This document shows positions 11,086 through 20,642 of a stretch of DNA of 64,000 nucleotides, in pieces (the stretch's first letter is position 1; each line of letters opens with the position of its first letter). This DNA comes from Primula veris (Eukaryota; Streptophyta; Magnoliopsida; Ericales; Primulaceae): NCBI GenBank assembly GCA_963682055.1, contig OY821742.1, positions 33,265,060-33,329,059 of the forward strand, given 5' to 3'. The notes below the pieces were generated by a model. That model saw only the letters and a program-made list of their open reading frames with translations, did not search any database and was not told the DNA's origin. The translations under genes and the position numbers were made by a program.

Positions 11086-11244
11086 CATCTTTATTAATGA
11101 AAATTATATTTGCCCCTTTATCTTGCACTTCTTTTTATGTTGCACTTGTGGTTTGTCGTTTTTCTGGAACGTGGACCTTTGAATATTTTGTATCTTTATT
11201 TCTTGATGTACTGTAGTCGTGTGACTTCTGAGGCATGACAGGTT

Positions 11245-11340
11245 TGGTCAAAGATGCATGTTTCCAAGCATTGTCAGATAATATGCATGTTCCCAAGCAT
11301 TGTCAGATAATATGCATGTTCCCAAGTATTTGTCAGACAA
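11245..11340. repeat. Three tandem copies of a 33-35 bp unit
   Basis: ATGCATGTTCCCAAGCATTG followed by TCAGATAAT occurs three times in a row just upstream of the promoter of minigene 4; it may act as an upstream element. Confidence 0.6.
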
Positions 11341-11359
11341 CAACATACTATCTTTGCTC

Positions 11360-11367
11360 TATAAATA
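11360..11367 (+). promoter_or_regulatory. TATA box of antisense minigene 4
   Basis: TATAAATA about 102 bases upstream of the ATG at 11462. Confidence 0.5.
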
Positions 11368-11461
11368 CTCAACCTTTCCTTGGGAGATTATCCTTATCAT
11401 AAACTTGTGTTGGCTTCTCCCTCATCCTTCTTCTCCTTCTGTATCATAATAATTTTCCATT

Positions 11462-11941
11462 ATGTCTGAGTCCGTGGCGAGATACCATGCTCAGATGAAG
11501 GATTTGGATGCTGAGGTATCTTGGGTCCGTCATAGAATGGCCAGCCTTGAGAAGGAGTATGGTGTTTTGGCTTTGAGTTTGTTCGACTCTCATCCCGAGG
11601 AGACAATGAAGTGGACTGAGATTTCGGCCTTGAGTCGCCAGCTTGATAATTTGTTTTTGCACAGAAATCACCTGGCTAACTCTTGGTACGAGGCCGAGGA
11701 GATTTGGGATCGTGCTCAGGATGAGTTCGATAACTCCCCTCAAGGCCTAGCTAGTATGACGGTTAGGAATGCTCGGCTTGAGGAGCGCGTCAGGGTCCTT
11801 ACTAGGACTAACACCGACCTCTCCAGGGAGAATGAGTGCTTGGTAGTCATGAATAACTCCTACCAATCTCGATTAGATTGCTCTGCTCGGGTAGCTTTCT
11901 CCCGATCTGGCAGTTCGGTTTTCCCGCCCATTGATCCTTAA
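11462..11941 (+). CDS. Antisense minigene 4: coiled-coil protein
   Basis: 159 codons starting MSESVARYHAQMKDLDAEVS. Intact frame, no recognised domain. It is predicted mostly helical and coiled coil (MASLEKEYG, ISALSRQLDNLFLHRN, NARLEERVRVLTRTNTDLSREN) with a hydrophobic/serine/proline tail. The word WDRAQ is also found in the larger antisense ORF at 17479..18054, suggesting common descent of some units. It has its own TATA box. Function unknown. Confidence 0.55.
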   Translation: MSESVARYHAQMKDLDAEVSWVRHRMASLEKEYGVLALSLFDSHPEETMKWTEISALSRQLDNLFLHRNHLANSWYEAEEIWDRAQDEFDNSPQGLASMTVRNARLEERVRVLTRTNTDLSRENECLVVMNNSYQSRLDCSARVAFSRSGSSVFPPIDP

Positions 11942-12143
11942 TTTGATTGGGCCAATGTTTAGATGTATTCTTCCTTTTTTGTATTTGGATTTCGTGGCTT
12001 CTTTGTATCTCGTGCCTATTCTTATGTTGGACTTTCGTAACTCTTCGTATTTTGTGCCCCTCTGTATTTGAATTGTTGAACGCCTCGTATCTTGTGCCTT
12101 TTCGTTTATTGCACCGCTTCGCCGTTCGCGCCTTCTGATTCCC

Positions 12144-12151
12144 TATAAATG
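12144..12151 (+). promoter_or_regulatory. Orphaned TATA box of antisense unit 5
   Basis: TATAAATG followed by a T-rich leader, as in the other units. The solo LTR inserted at 12226 now separates it from the ORF that begins at 13656. Confidence 0.5.
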
Positions 12152-12671
12152 CTCCCTACTGTTTGCATTTTATTATCAACCCTTTCCATATCTGTTTTTA
12201 TACTTTTTGCTTCTAACTTGCTTTTTGTTGGAAAAATTGTAGGAAAACATGTTTTTAAACATGGTTGTTCCAAGTGGTCAGGGACCATCTTTGAGTCAAT
12301 TTTCGATGTGACTACTCAGTTTTTCTGAGGCCATACTCAAAGCGTTTGAGTAGCTCGTATGACGAGCTTCGCAACGGTATATTGCATGACCTATTCGGAG
12401 GAAGGGTGTGAATGATAATTGGACTCGAAGGTTGGTACTCGAAAGAGGAAATAAAGTCAATGCTGGAAAATGAGAAAATAAATGGGATTTAACCCATGAG
12501 GGTTATCACACATTGGAAAATCATGAGTGATTTTTACAATATATATACTAAGGTATCCCATGTGGATATTAAGTAGTGTGTCCACATACACATGTGTGTA
12601 TCGTGTACCACACACGAGCTTGCTCGTCGGGCGGGCTTGCTCGTCGGGTTTTCAGCTCGACGGGATAAAGT

Positions 12672-12756
12672 GCGCCTGTTCCTGTTCGGGAAAAAAAAAG
12701 CGCCTGTTCGGGAAAAACGTGCCTGTTCGGGAAAAGTGCGCCTGTTCGGGAAAAAG
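12672..12756. repeat. 19-bp tandem repeat inside the solo LTR
   Basis: GCGCCTGTTCGGGAAAAA is repeated about four and a half times with small length changes; it lies in the U3 position upstream of the LTR TATA box. Confidence 0.7.
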
Positions 12757-12879
12757 CTTCCAGCAAAACTGTAACTATTGCAATAAATATGAATTCATTG
12801 CAAAGTTAATACTGCAGTTTCGAATTTCGAAAACTGACAGTAGTAAAGTGACTTTAATGGCTGAAATACTCAGCAAGCC

Positions 12880-12887
12880 TATAAATA
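12880..12887 (+). promoter_or_regulatory. LTR promoter TATA box
   Basis: TATAAATA in the solo LTR, with the R/U5 region and AATAAA (13560-13565) downstream. Confidence 0.5.
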
Positions 12888-13655
12888 GGCAGACCCCCCA
12901 CATGTCATAACATACACAACATTCTGAAATAAAATACAGCAGCATATATCATCTCTCAAAAAGCAGCATTACATTTTAGAACCAGAGAGAACCACCCACC
13001 AACAGCTCGACCTTGACTCGTCGCCAGTTTCAGGCGAGTCATCCGAGACGTTGTACCTTGGGATCGAAGCGCCAACGCAACCAGAAACATCAAGGTGGTT
13101 GGGCGAATATCGGTTAAGGGCATACTGTTAAACAGTAGCCTCGTCTTTTAATTTTGTCCTTTTAATTTCTTTTAATTCTGTCCATTTCAATTATGCTATT
13201 TAAAATTCTGCAATTTACATTTCTGTATTTTTTATTTTAGTATTTGAATTTGCTGTCCTTAGCTGTAGCTTTTAATTCTGTTTGTACCTTTCTGTAATTT
13301 CTTTAAAGTTCTGGTTTTTGCTGTAATTTCAATTCTGTAATTTAATTCAGTAATTAGAATAGTTTCAATTCAGTCCTGTACTTTTAATTTCAAACAGAAC
13401 AGTCCGGCTGTTAAGTTTATACTTTCCAGTCCGGCAGTTTCTATTTATTGCAATTCAGTACATCAGATTATTAATTAATAATAATCTGATAACGTTTGCT
13501 TTAATTAATTTTCAGTACCTACATGTTGTAATCAGTAATTTCTATTCCAATTGGAAATTAATAAAGATTACACTGGTTTTTGTTTAATTATTGTTTAGTC
13601 CTTTTATTATTGGTAATTGTTATTTCATACACGGAAACCAACACTTTTATCCAAG

Positions 13656-14017
13656 ATGGCTCCCATCACTAGATCTGCTGTAAAAAAAAAAGCCCTTCTT
13701 GAAGAGGAGCCTACTTTTATGTTACCCCGTCCCCCTGGTTTCGGGAAAGAGGAATGACTCCCCTTCAGTTGAAAGAAATTGAGATGTCGTGGCTGAAAGC
13801 CGATCTTAAGTGTGCTCAGACCGAAGTGAGGCGGTTTAAACAGTATTGAGAGGAGGAGAGTGCTGCTCGTTTTGAAGCCGAGCAGAAGTGCAAGTCTCAA
13901 TCTCATGCTTTAAAGCAAGTGGAGATTGGTATTTCCCATTTGATTAGGGAAAAAGAGCGTCTGGAAGAGCTCTTGGCGAAGAAGGATGCCGACGTGGGGG
14001 GTAGTTCCAATAAATAG
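13656..14017 (+). pseudogene. Antisense unit 5: broken coiled-coil ORF split from its promoter
   Basis: ATG at 13656 opens an N-terminus MAPITRSAVKKKALLEEEP that runs into TGA at 13755. The coiled-coil part continues in another frame from about 13750 (LQLKEIEMSWLKADL...) and is broken again by TGA at 13847 before ending at TAG 14015. Heptads and a final AKKDADVGGSSNK-like tail match the style of the other units. AATAAA is at 14096. The unit lost its promoter connection through the solo LTR insertion 13 bases upstream of the ATG. Confidence 0.55.
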
Positions 14018-14069
14018 GATGGGTGTTTATTTTATTTTTTTGTAAACTTTTCTTTTCCCGTTGTACGTG

Positions 14070-14235
14070 TTTGTTTGTATCTCCCTTTGTGGATGAATAA
14101 AATTTCTGCTTTCGCAATTTGATTCTGTCTATTTTTTATTCGTTTTGCCTTCATTGTTGAAACCATACGATGGCCACCGAGCAGAGTACCCGATTTGTTT
14201 GTATCCCCCTTTGTGGATGAATAAAACTTCTGCTT
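14070..14235. repeat. Tandem duplication of the unit 5 3' end
   Basis: The block GTTTGTATCTCCCTTTGTGG plus GATGAATAAAA occurs at about 14073 and again at about 14196, duplicating the poly(A) signal region. Confidence 0.6.
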
Positions 14236-14458
14236 TAGTGTTGGACACCGAGCAGAGTGCACGGTTATCCCCTCGGAGAGCGTTGCTAGGACGGATGCTG
14301 AAAAGCCGTCGATCTAGGGACGGTCTTCGTCGACCGTGATCGGTGGTCTTATGATAATGACCATCTTGGCGTCGAGGAACGTGACCGGGATGCCTCCTCG
14401 GTGCAGTATTATGGGTAGCGTATGCTGTAAGCTTTTCGTGGTGGGGTCCACTGGCCGT

Positions 14459-14466
14459 TTATATAG
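14459..14466 (+). promoter_or_regulatory. Probable TATA box of the PF04195-like gene
   Basis: TTATATAG preceded by a GC-richer stretch; the first ATG of the gene model lies 353 bases downstream. Confidence 0.35.
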
Positions 14467-14818
14467 GTGTAATGATGTGAACTGCATTAGTTAGTGGGAT
14501 ATACAGTCTGAGTTGGCAGGATCTTGAGCGTTGATTTGTTGAGAATAACGGTTGTGGATTTTTATGTGGCTGAAAAAAAAAGTAAACCTCTGTCACACGA
14601 AAGGACGGTTATTATTTTATTCTTTTTGTGGCTCCACTCCTTTTTAACTATGTTGAGTAACTTTTCTTGGTTTTATCTCATAATTTACTGAAAAAGATCT
14701 CTTATTTTCTCTCTCTAGGGTTTGTGTTTCCCGCCAAAAGATATTCCGATTCTTTCCCCAGGGTTTCTTCTTATTGCTGAAATATTTGGTGCGGCGATCT
14801 CCTGTTTGCCCTTCAATC

Positions 14819-17241
14819 ATGACTGTAAGTGTTTTCGTATTTTGTGGACCTTTCTGTATATCTCTGTACTTAGGGTCTTATGTTTGATTTGTCGTTGCTG
14901 CCATGTATTTGGTGTGGATATGTGGTCTTGCTTGCCTATATATGGCTATCTAGGTTGGTGATTGGTGGTTTTTCGTTATGTATAGGATTTTCCTTTATTG
15001 GGTTGGTGGAAAAGTGTAGGGTTTCTGGTAAATGGGGGGGGGGGGGGGGGGGGCTGCTTCGTGTGATTTGTTTTTGGTTAGTATATTGATGAAGTTTTTA
15101 TGACGTTTGGATAGGAAATTCTGACCCAATGCTTGGCTCAAGTCGGTCCATTTGTGGAAGAGGATTTTAAGAAGCTGGCCGGGATACCCGACGGCATTCA
15201 TATTCGACTGCCTGTCTCCGATGAGGAGGTCATGGGGGTTGTACCTGCCGACGAGGTAGCTGTTCGCTCCTTGGCATTCTTTACGGGGGGTCTTAGACTT
15301 CCTTTCACTTAATGGATGGCTTCTTTCTTTGAAGTTGTCCAGATTGCTCTGGCCCAACTGGCCCTGAATGGCTATCGTACCCTGAACGGTATTCGGAGGT
15401 GTCGGGGATCAATGTCAAACTGAAAGATGTGTTCGGGGTCTACAGTTTGAGTTTTGATCGTCGTAGCTCTTATTTGAAGACGTTGCGCTCCTTCTCTCGG
15501 CTGATCATGGGTCTTCCGGACACCAACAAGGAGCATAATCTTGGTATAGTGATTGCTTCCGGAGATTGGGGTTGTGCTGGACACCAGATTCCTGGACCTG
15601 CTACCACCGCTCCCGATATTCCAGACCTCGGCGCTCCCAACGTCGAAGCTCTCTTAGCCCTTTGGAAGTGGTGGGGGCCTGGACCGACGAGGGACCCGAC
15701 AAGTCGTACTGCTCCCATGCTATTAGGTTATCCTGCGGGGCCGGTGACCAAAGGTAATCCTGCACCGGAGATTCCCATAGAGCCGAAGGAGGAATTCCTC
15801 AAGATCGTCAAGGCTCGAAGCGCTTCTCGGGGTGGGAGAAGGCCTGTTCGTCCTAAGCGCCGAGCATCAGACCCTGTTGCTGGGACCCCGAAGAGGACTA
15901 GGGTGTCAGATACATCGGTGAATGAGGAGGTTCCGGTTGCCTCTCCTCAAGATGACTCGACCGAGACAGCTTCCACGAATGCCGATGTACGTGTATTAGT
16001 TTTGTGAATTTTCTTTCAATTCTATTGTTCCTCTCTTTATTTGTTATCATGTTCCAGCTATTGACTTCTTCATTGGTTACCCTTGCCCTTGCCCGGTCAA
16101 TGGGTATTGTTGTGTTTCAGGGGTCGTTCGATAATATATTCGGGCATCTCAACCTCCTGGTGAACATAAGTGAGGATACGATGAGCCTGCCTGCCATGTC
16201 GCCCATCCAAACTGAGGATGTGAGTGAGCGCGTGGCCCCTGAGACTGAGGAAGTGGATGTGGTAGCCGGCAAAGAGATTGCCGAGGAGGTTGTGACGAGA
16301 GGGGAGGACGAGGTTCCCCCCAGCTCGAAAAAGGTGGTGGTGGACGGGGTTGCGATGACCCGTTATATTGATCGGTGTGGGGGCAAACTGCTGGAGCAGC
16401 CCCGAGCTTTAAGGATGGGTTATACTGCTCTGAAGCCCCTTGTCTTCAAGGATGCCGAGGAAATGGCTGCTCGTCCTTTAGCGTCGGTCATTGAGCATGC
16501 CAACAATGATGCGTTTTTGTTTTTGTTTTTTTTATAGGTCGTCATACCCGTAGTTGGCTGGTGTTTGATGTTTTTTGATTACAGATTTTCTTGGGTTCCG
16601 TTGTTCTGAAGGATCAGTTGACGACGCTCGAGGCTGAGAACGAGAAGCTAGGTGTCGAAAAGAAGGCAATGGCCGATGAGATAGCTCATTTGCTCGAGGC
16701 TGAGAAGGAGAAGATAATTGCCGAAAGTAAGGCAATGGATGAGGAGAAAGCCCAGAGGGAGAAGTTAACTGCCGATTATGACAAGGTGGTGGGGGATAAC
16801 TTGCGCTTGACCGAGGAGGTTAAAAGGCTGGAGGCCGAGAATGAGCTTATGGTCTAAAAATACGACCTATTAGAAGCCGATAACTTGCTCATGGCAGAGG
16901 ATGTGGAGGCTGAAAAATCCGAGGTTGCTTCTTTGAAAGCGGTGCAATCGGAAGAGCGGATAAAATTTAAAGCGATTGCCAATTTTTCCGTCTTTTGCAC
17001 TCATGTTCGTGCTCTGAATTTTGCACGGGTACCTCTGTCGGACCGGGCATGGTCGGAATTGGTTTATCCCTGTCAGCAAGGTGCACCGCCTAAACCTCTA
17101 GATTGGGCCAATCTTCGGGATGAGGAGCTACCACGGCTTCCGGGGCATACGATATCGACGGCGCTTCGCTCCCATTCCGGGTCAGCTCCTTCTACTCCTC
17201 GGTCTGCTACTGCTGTTACTCCCCCACCGGCATCTTCTTAG
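14819..17241 (+). pseudogene. Spliced antisense gene resembling plant 'putative gypsy-type transposon' (PF04195) protein, disrupted
   Basis: Model: a mini-exon ATG ACT at 14819-14824 with donor GTAAGT; an exon from 15115 to 15986; an exon from 16121 to about 16510; and an exon 16585-17241. The 15986/16121 and 14824/15115 joins keep phase with GT/AG ends. The start of exon 2 (VGPFVEEDFKKLAGI, then SLAFFTGGLRLPFT, ALAQLALNGYRTLNG) follows the pattern of the PF04195 domain that occurs in plant transposon ORFs. Later parts are a basic linker (RRPVRPKRRA) and a long coiled coil (LEAENEKLGVEKKAMADE...). Lesions are TAA at 15310-15312, a frameshift near 15385, and TAA at 16855-16857 in an otherwise continuous frame. 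The family name is inferred by eye; the biological role of these proteins is unknown. Confidence 0.5.
15034..15053 (+). repeat. 20-base G homopolymer
   Basis: Twenty consecutive Gs inside the first intron of the antisense gene. Homopolymers of this length are rare and error-prone in sequencing. Confidence 0.9.
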
Positions 17242-17478
17242 GTGGAACACTGATCATATGCTTGTAGTATTTTTTGTGTAGCTTAGTGTATGGTCTTTTG
17301 GTACCCAGATTGTGGGCCGTTTTTGTATTTATAAGGACATTTTGTTGGGAAGTTGATAATATAAGTGCCCCGTTTTCTTCCTGTTTGGCTTTCTTGGTTA
17401 ATTTCGTTGTCTGTTGGTTGTTGTCATCTTTTGAAGGACACATAAAAATCTTGTCAGGTACATGTTAATCCCCTGGCC

Positions 17479-18054
17479 ATGGTGGTATGGGCCCCTCCTA
17501 GTCGTAGTGTAGATGATATTGTTATAGGTGATCCAGAAAGGTCTAAGGCGTCCCTAACCGCGGAATTGAATTCGGCTCGTCGTGAAATCGAGGATCTGAA
17601 TATTCATATTTCAAACTTGTCGATTCGGTTACGCGATTTGGGAGAGAAGTTTAGCAAAAAGACCGCCTACTATACAGCAAACAAGGGGAAGGCCAAAGAG
17701 CTTCTTAGTGCACTCCGGCGCGCTCGTGATGAAGCTCGAGGCCGGGTGACGAGCTTGAACTTGGTGTTAGGGGCCATTTTTGAAGACGCGGATCTGCTAT
17801 TATCCTTCGTCAAAGCCTATTGGGATCGTGCTCAGGCACTAGAGGTGTATGAGTATGTGAAAGGTACCCGTGGTGTTGTCCGTACGGAGCGTATGGTTGA
17901 TGCTATGGCACGGGTAGACGAAACGACGGCTGCGTTGAACAACTTGGATGCCTCGGTAAAGGGTCGTTTGGGTACGCAGATAGTTTCGCTGCGGGACATT
18001 CATTTTGCTGACGGCGCAGAGACCTCGGCTTCCGTAGAGGGTTTATCTGACTGA
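17479..18054 (+). CDS. Antisense unit: 191-residue coiled-coil protein
   Basis: Intact ORF starting MVVWAPPSRSVDDIVIGDPE, or possibly a 3' exon of a spliced transcript. It is dominated by charged heptads (LTAELNSARREIEDLNIHIS, LLSALRRARDEARG), with a middle segment LLLSFVKAYWDRAQALEVYEYV and an acidic/serine tail. WDRAQ recurs in minigene 4. A possible TATA (TTTATAAG) lies near 17328. No enzymatic motif; function unknown. Confidence 0.5.
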   Translation: MVVWAPPSRSVDDIVIGDPERSKASLTAELNSARREIEDLNIHISNLSIRLRDLGEKFSKKTAYYTANKGKAKELLSALRRARDEARGRVTSLNLVLGAIFEDADLLLSFVKAYWDRAQALEVYEYVKGTRGVVRTERMVDAMARVDETTAALNNLDASVKGRLGTQIVSLRDIHFADGAETSASVEGLSD

Positions 18055-18177
18055 GTTTTGAGAGTAGTTTGTATTTCGAGTTTCTTCAGGCTTGTATAAA
18101 AATATTATTTATTTGGATTTTGGTTTAGTCGGTTCTTTAGTTGTATTGATGCTGCTGTGTTTTTCCCTTCTTCGTAG

Positions 18178-18823
18178 GCATTTCCTACTGTGGTGCAGCA
18201 GACTGGCTCTCCGCCCCCTGTTAGCGCAGGACAAGAACCGACCGGTGATGCCCGGGTTGGGGGTTCGTCTGATGCAGCAGAGGAAGCTCGTGCCCATTTA
18301 CCTCATATCCTGATAGGAAAGAACGAGAAGCTACAAGCCCAATGTGCTCGACTTAAGAAAAAAATTGCGAACACAATCCGCGTAATTCCATGCTTATGTG
18401 GGTCGCGCCGAGCATATTTATGAGGTTCAAGAGCATCGTCTGGCCCGGTATTGGCGTTTAAAGGACAAGTGGTTCGGTAAGTTAAAGTTGTTAATACCCC
18501 AGGCCAATATCTTGATGAAATTTTTTCATGCGTCAACACGTCGGCATGATGTTTCCGCCGAACTGTATGAAGCTCATCAGCACCCTGTGGATGAAGCTCG
18601 TCTTAAAGGTGCATCTGTTGCCCATGAGAACGCGAAGGGGTCTGTGTTCGCAGCCGGACTCGAGGTAGGACAGCATGTGGGTGTTTACACGACCAACTTC
18701 GATTTCCTTATTTCTGAGGAGCGTTTCGAGGGTCAGGAGACCGACGAAGACACGGCTACAGATGGCGGGGAGGTTAGGCTGAGTCATGTACCGTCATGTT
18801 CGTCATGTAGCCGTTCTTCTTAG
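18178..18823 (+). pseudogene. Antisense coiled-coil unit, frameshifted
   Basis: After an acceptor-like TTCGTAG at 18171-18177 the frame reads FPTVVQQTGSPPPVSAGQ, then a coiled-coil segment (NEKLQAQCARLKKKI). It shifts frame near 18,360-18,400, just after an A-rich run (AAGAAAAAAATT), and continues as a helical segment (VQEHRLARYWRLKDKWF, SAELYEAHQHPVDEARLKGA) to TAG at 18821. Probably the 3' exon or a separate unit downstream of 17479..18054. Function unknown. Confidence 0.45.
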
Positions 18824-18849
18824 TTGATTTCTTTATTTATTCGTCGTAC

Positions 18850-19150
18850 ATTATTGCCTCCGTAATGCGGGCGTGGACTATTTGCTTCATCCTTTTATTT
18901 ATGTATTGGATCTTTTTAGTCTTGTTGATATTTCCTTGATTGGATTTGTTTTTCCTTTGTCTTCTTTTGCTTGGTAACTGGTTGCCTCCGTAATGCGGGC
19001 TTGAATTATTGGTACCTGTATATTGCCTTTTTGTTTGGCTTTCCTTTGCCTGATTTTTGATTATTGGTACCTGCACACTTGCCTCTTTGTTTGGCTTTCC
19101 TTTGCTTGAATTTTGATTATTGGTACCTGCACATGTGCCTCCGGTTTATT
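18850..19150. repeat. Degenerate tandem repeats (about 60 bp)
   Basis: ATTATTGGTACCTGCACA followed by TTGCCTCTTTGTTTGG and CTTTCCTTTGCTTGA occurs about three times from 19005; TTGCCTCCGTAATGCGGGC occurs twice (18853 and 18980). Confidence 0.65.
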
Positions 19151-19194
19151 GGAGGACTCGAGTATTCCTAGGCATTCTTTTAGACATGCCATGT

Positions 19195-19568
19195 TGGGAA
19201 TTTCATAGTATTCCTGGACACTTAGCCGTTTGGGAATTTCATAGTATTTCTGGGCACTTAGCCGTTTGAGAATTTCATAGTATTCCTAGACACTTAGCCG
19301 TTTGGGAATTTCATAGTATTCCTGGGCACTTAGCCGTTTGGGAATTTCATAGTATTCCTCGGCACATCTGCCGTTTGGGAATTTCATAGTATTCCTGGGC
19401 ACTCAGCCGTTTGGGAATTTTATAGTATTCCTGGGCACTCAGCCGTTTGGGAATTTCATAGTATTACTGGGCACTCAGCCGTTTGGGAATTTCATAGTAT
19501 TCCTGGGCACTCAGCCGTTTGGGAATTTCATAGTATTCCTGGGCACTTAGCCGTTTGGGAATTTCATA
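19195..19568. repeat. 37-bp tandem array, ten copies
   Basis: The unit TGGGAATTTCATAGTATTCC plus TGGGCACTTAGCCGTTT is repeated ten times with few changes and a partial eleventh copy, ending at the edge of the truncated gag. Arrays of this kind between the coding region and the 3' LTR are common in Tat-lineage elements. Confidence 0.9.
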
Positions 19569-19578
19569 TCTGCATTTG

Positions 19579-20562
19579 TTAGACAGTATGACAAACTAGT
19601 TTATATGTTCGAAAAATAATATCATTAAGAAGCATAGATAAGGTAGTACCTGTATTGGTAAGATAGCTCATATGTAATATTTCTTTTAGGTTAGCCACAT
19701 TCCAAAAGTTTTTCTCTCCTCTACTGTTTTCGAACATAACGCTTTTGATTTTGTAGGAAACTGGGTAATATCCTACAATGACCCTGTGCTCTGGATATCT
19801 ACCGTCGTTCGGGTTTCTGTTGGGGATAGGTCCCCTAGGGGCATCTTGGCGATCGACAACCGTCGGGGTCGTCTTTGTGACACGTTCCCCTTGTCGGGCT
19901 ATCCTGGTATCATGTGTTCGGCCCGCCACTTCCATATCTGTTCGGTAAGCAGAATCTTCCACTGTGACGCCGGCTGCTGCCATGGCCGACATGCATGCCG
20001 CCAGCTGGGCCTGTAGCTGGGTATTGCGATTTTCAGCGACCCGTGCCAGTGCGGTCGTAGTCCTATCTTGGTGAATAGGGGTTTGTACTTCCACCGTATA
20101 CGGTGTAATTATTCGCGGTGGGAGGGTTGGATATGAGACTATCTGTTCTAGTACGGGGTCGTCGGGCATGCCATACCGGTGGGCTTCATTCGTTTGAAAA
20201 TGAACCCGTTGGGGACTAGAGTTGACCGAGGCTGCTGGCAGAGGGGCCATTGAGCTTGGACCCGCGTTGTTGAGGCGGCGGTTATTTGTCAAGGGTGTCC
20301 TGGCGTGCCTAGTCGCGGACGGCGCTCGTTCTGCCTCGGTGTCTGTAGGGTTTTCGTCGATATGACCGTCGACTTGTGGGGGCTGATTGGTTTGTTGTTC
20401 TGTTTGGACGTTAGAGATGGTTGGTCGAGATCCGACCTGAAGTGCTTCGTAGCGGTCTCTGATGTTGAGGAGATGCGCTAACACGTCTTTGTGGACTGAG
20501 ATTTCCTGGTTGGTCGATGTGCCTACTTCCTCTGGATGGGTTTCTTCGTTGGTGTTTGCCAT
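19579..20562 (-). CDS. Gag N-terminal region, truncated
   Basis: A 327-codon ORF starts about 80 bases inside the 5' LTR (ATG at 20562). It is hydrophilic and rich in T, N, Q and P, opening MANTNEETHPEEVGTSTNQ, with low-complexity linkers typical of the variable gag N-terminus of Ty3-type plant elements. No CCHC zinc knuckle and no conserved capsid core are seen, and pol does not follow. The ORF probably leaves genuine gag sequence near 19690 and ends in unrelated AT-rich DNA beside the 37-bp repeat array, marking the deletion junction. Function would be packaging of element RNA; this fragment is unlikely to do so alone. The identification rests mainly on position after the 5' LTR and on composition. 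Confidence 0.6.
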   Translation of the reverse strand: MANTNEETHPEEVGTSTNQEISVHKDVLAHLLNIRDRYEALQVGSRPTISNVQTEQQTNQPPQVDGHIDENPTDTEAERAPSATRHARTPLTNNRRLNNAGPSSMAPLPAASVNSSPQRVHFQTNEAHRYGMPDDPVLEQIVSYPTLPPRIITPYTVEVQTPIHQDRTTTALARVAENRNTQLQAQLAACMSAMAAAGVTVEDSAYRTDMEVAGRTHDTRIARQGERVTKTTPTVVDRQDAPRGPIPNRNPNDGRYPEHRVIVGYYPVSYKIKSVMFENSRGEKNFWNVANLKEILHMSYLTNTGTTLSMLLNDIIFRTYKLVCHTV

Positions 20563-20620
20563 TTGTTGCTCGTCTGGTAGAGTGTTGGTGTTCGGTTTCG
20601 AAGCTAGTTGCGAACTAGAT

Positions 20621-20640
20621 CGTTCCCGGAGACGATGCCA
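20621..20640 (-). other. Putative primer-binding site
   Basis: Minus strand reads TGGCATCGTCTCCGGGAACG, separated from the 5' LTR by two bases. It starts with the TGG expected opposite a tRNA CCA end and resembles the TGGCGCCGTTGCCGGGG sites (tRNA-Asp type) used by many Tat elements, but with several mismatches; the exact primer tRNA is not determined. Confidence 0.55.
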
Positions 20641-20642
20641 TT

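Larger units (their letters stand above)
12226..13643 (+). mobile_element. Solo LTR (1.4 kb) nested in the 13.3-kb element
   Basis: Begins TGTTGGAAAAATTG and ends AACCAACA, flanked by an exact 5-base duplication CTTTT (12221-12225 and 13644-13648), with no internal domain. It contains a 19-bp tandem repeat (12672-12756), a TATA box at 12880 and AATAAA at 13560, in plus orientation. A second, partial copy of the same LTR family lies at 31116-31878. Confidence 0.9.

Noticed and set aside
15399..16007. 202-codon ORF as a stand-alone gene
   Set aside because: Its ends coincide with a frameshift from the upstream exon and a GT donor at 15987, so it is treated as part of the split PF04195-like pseudogene.
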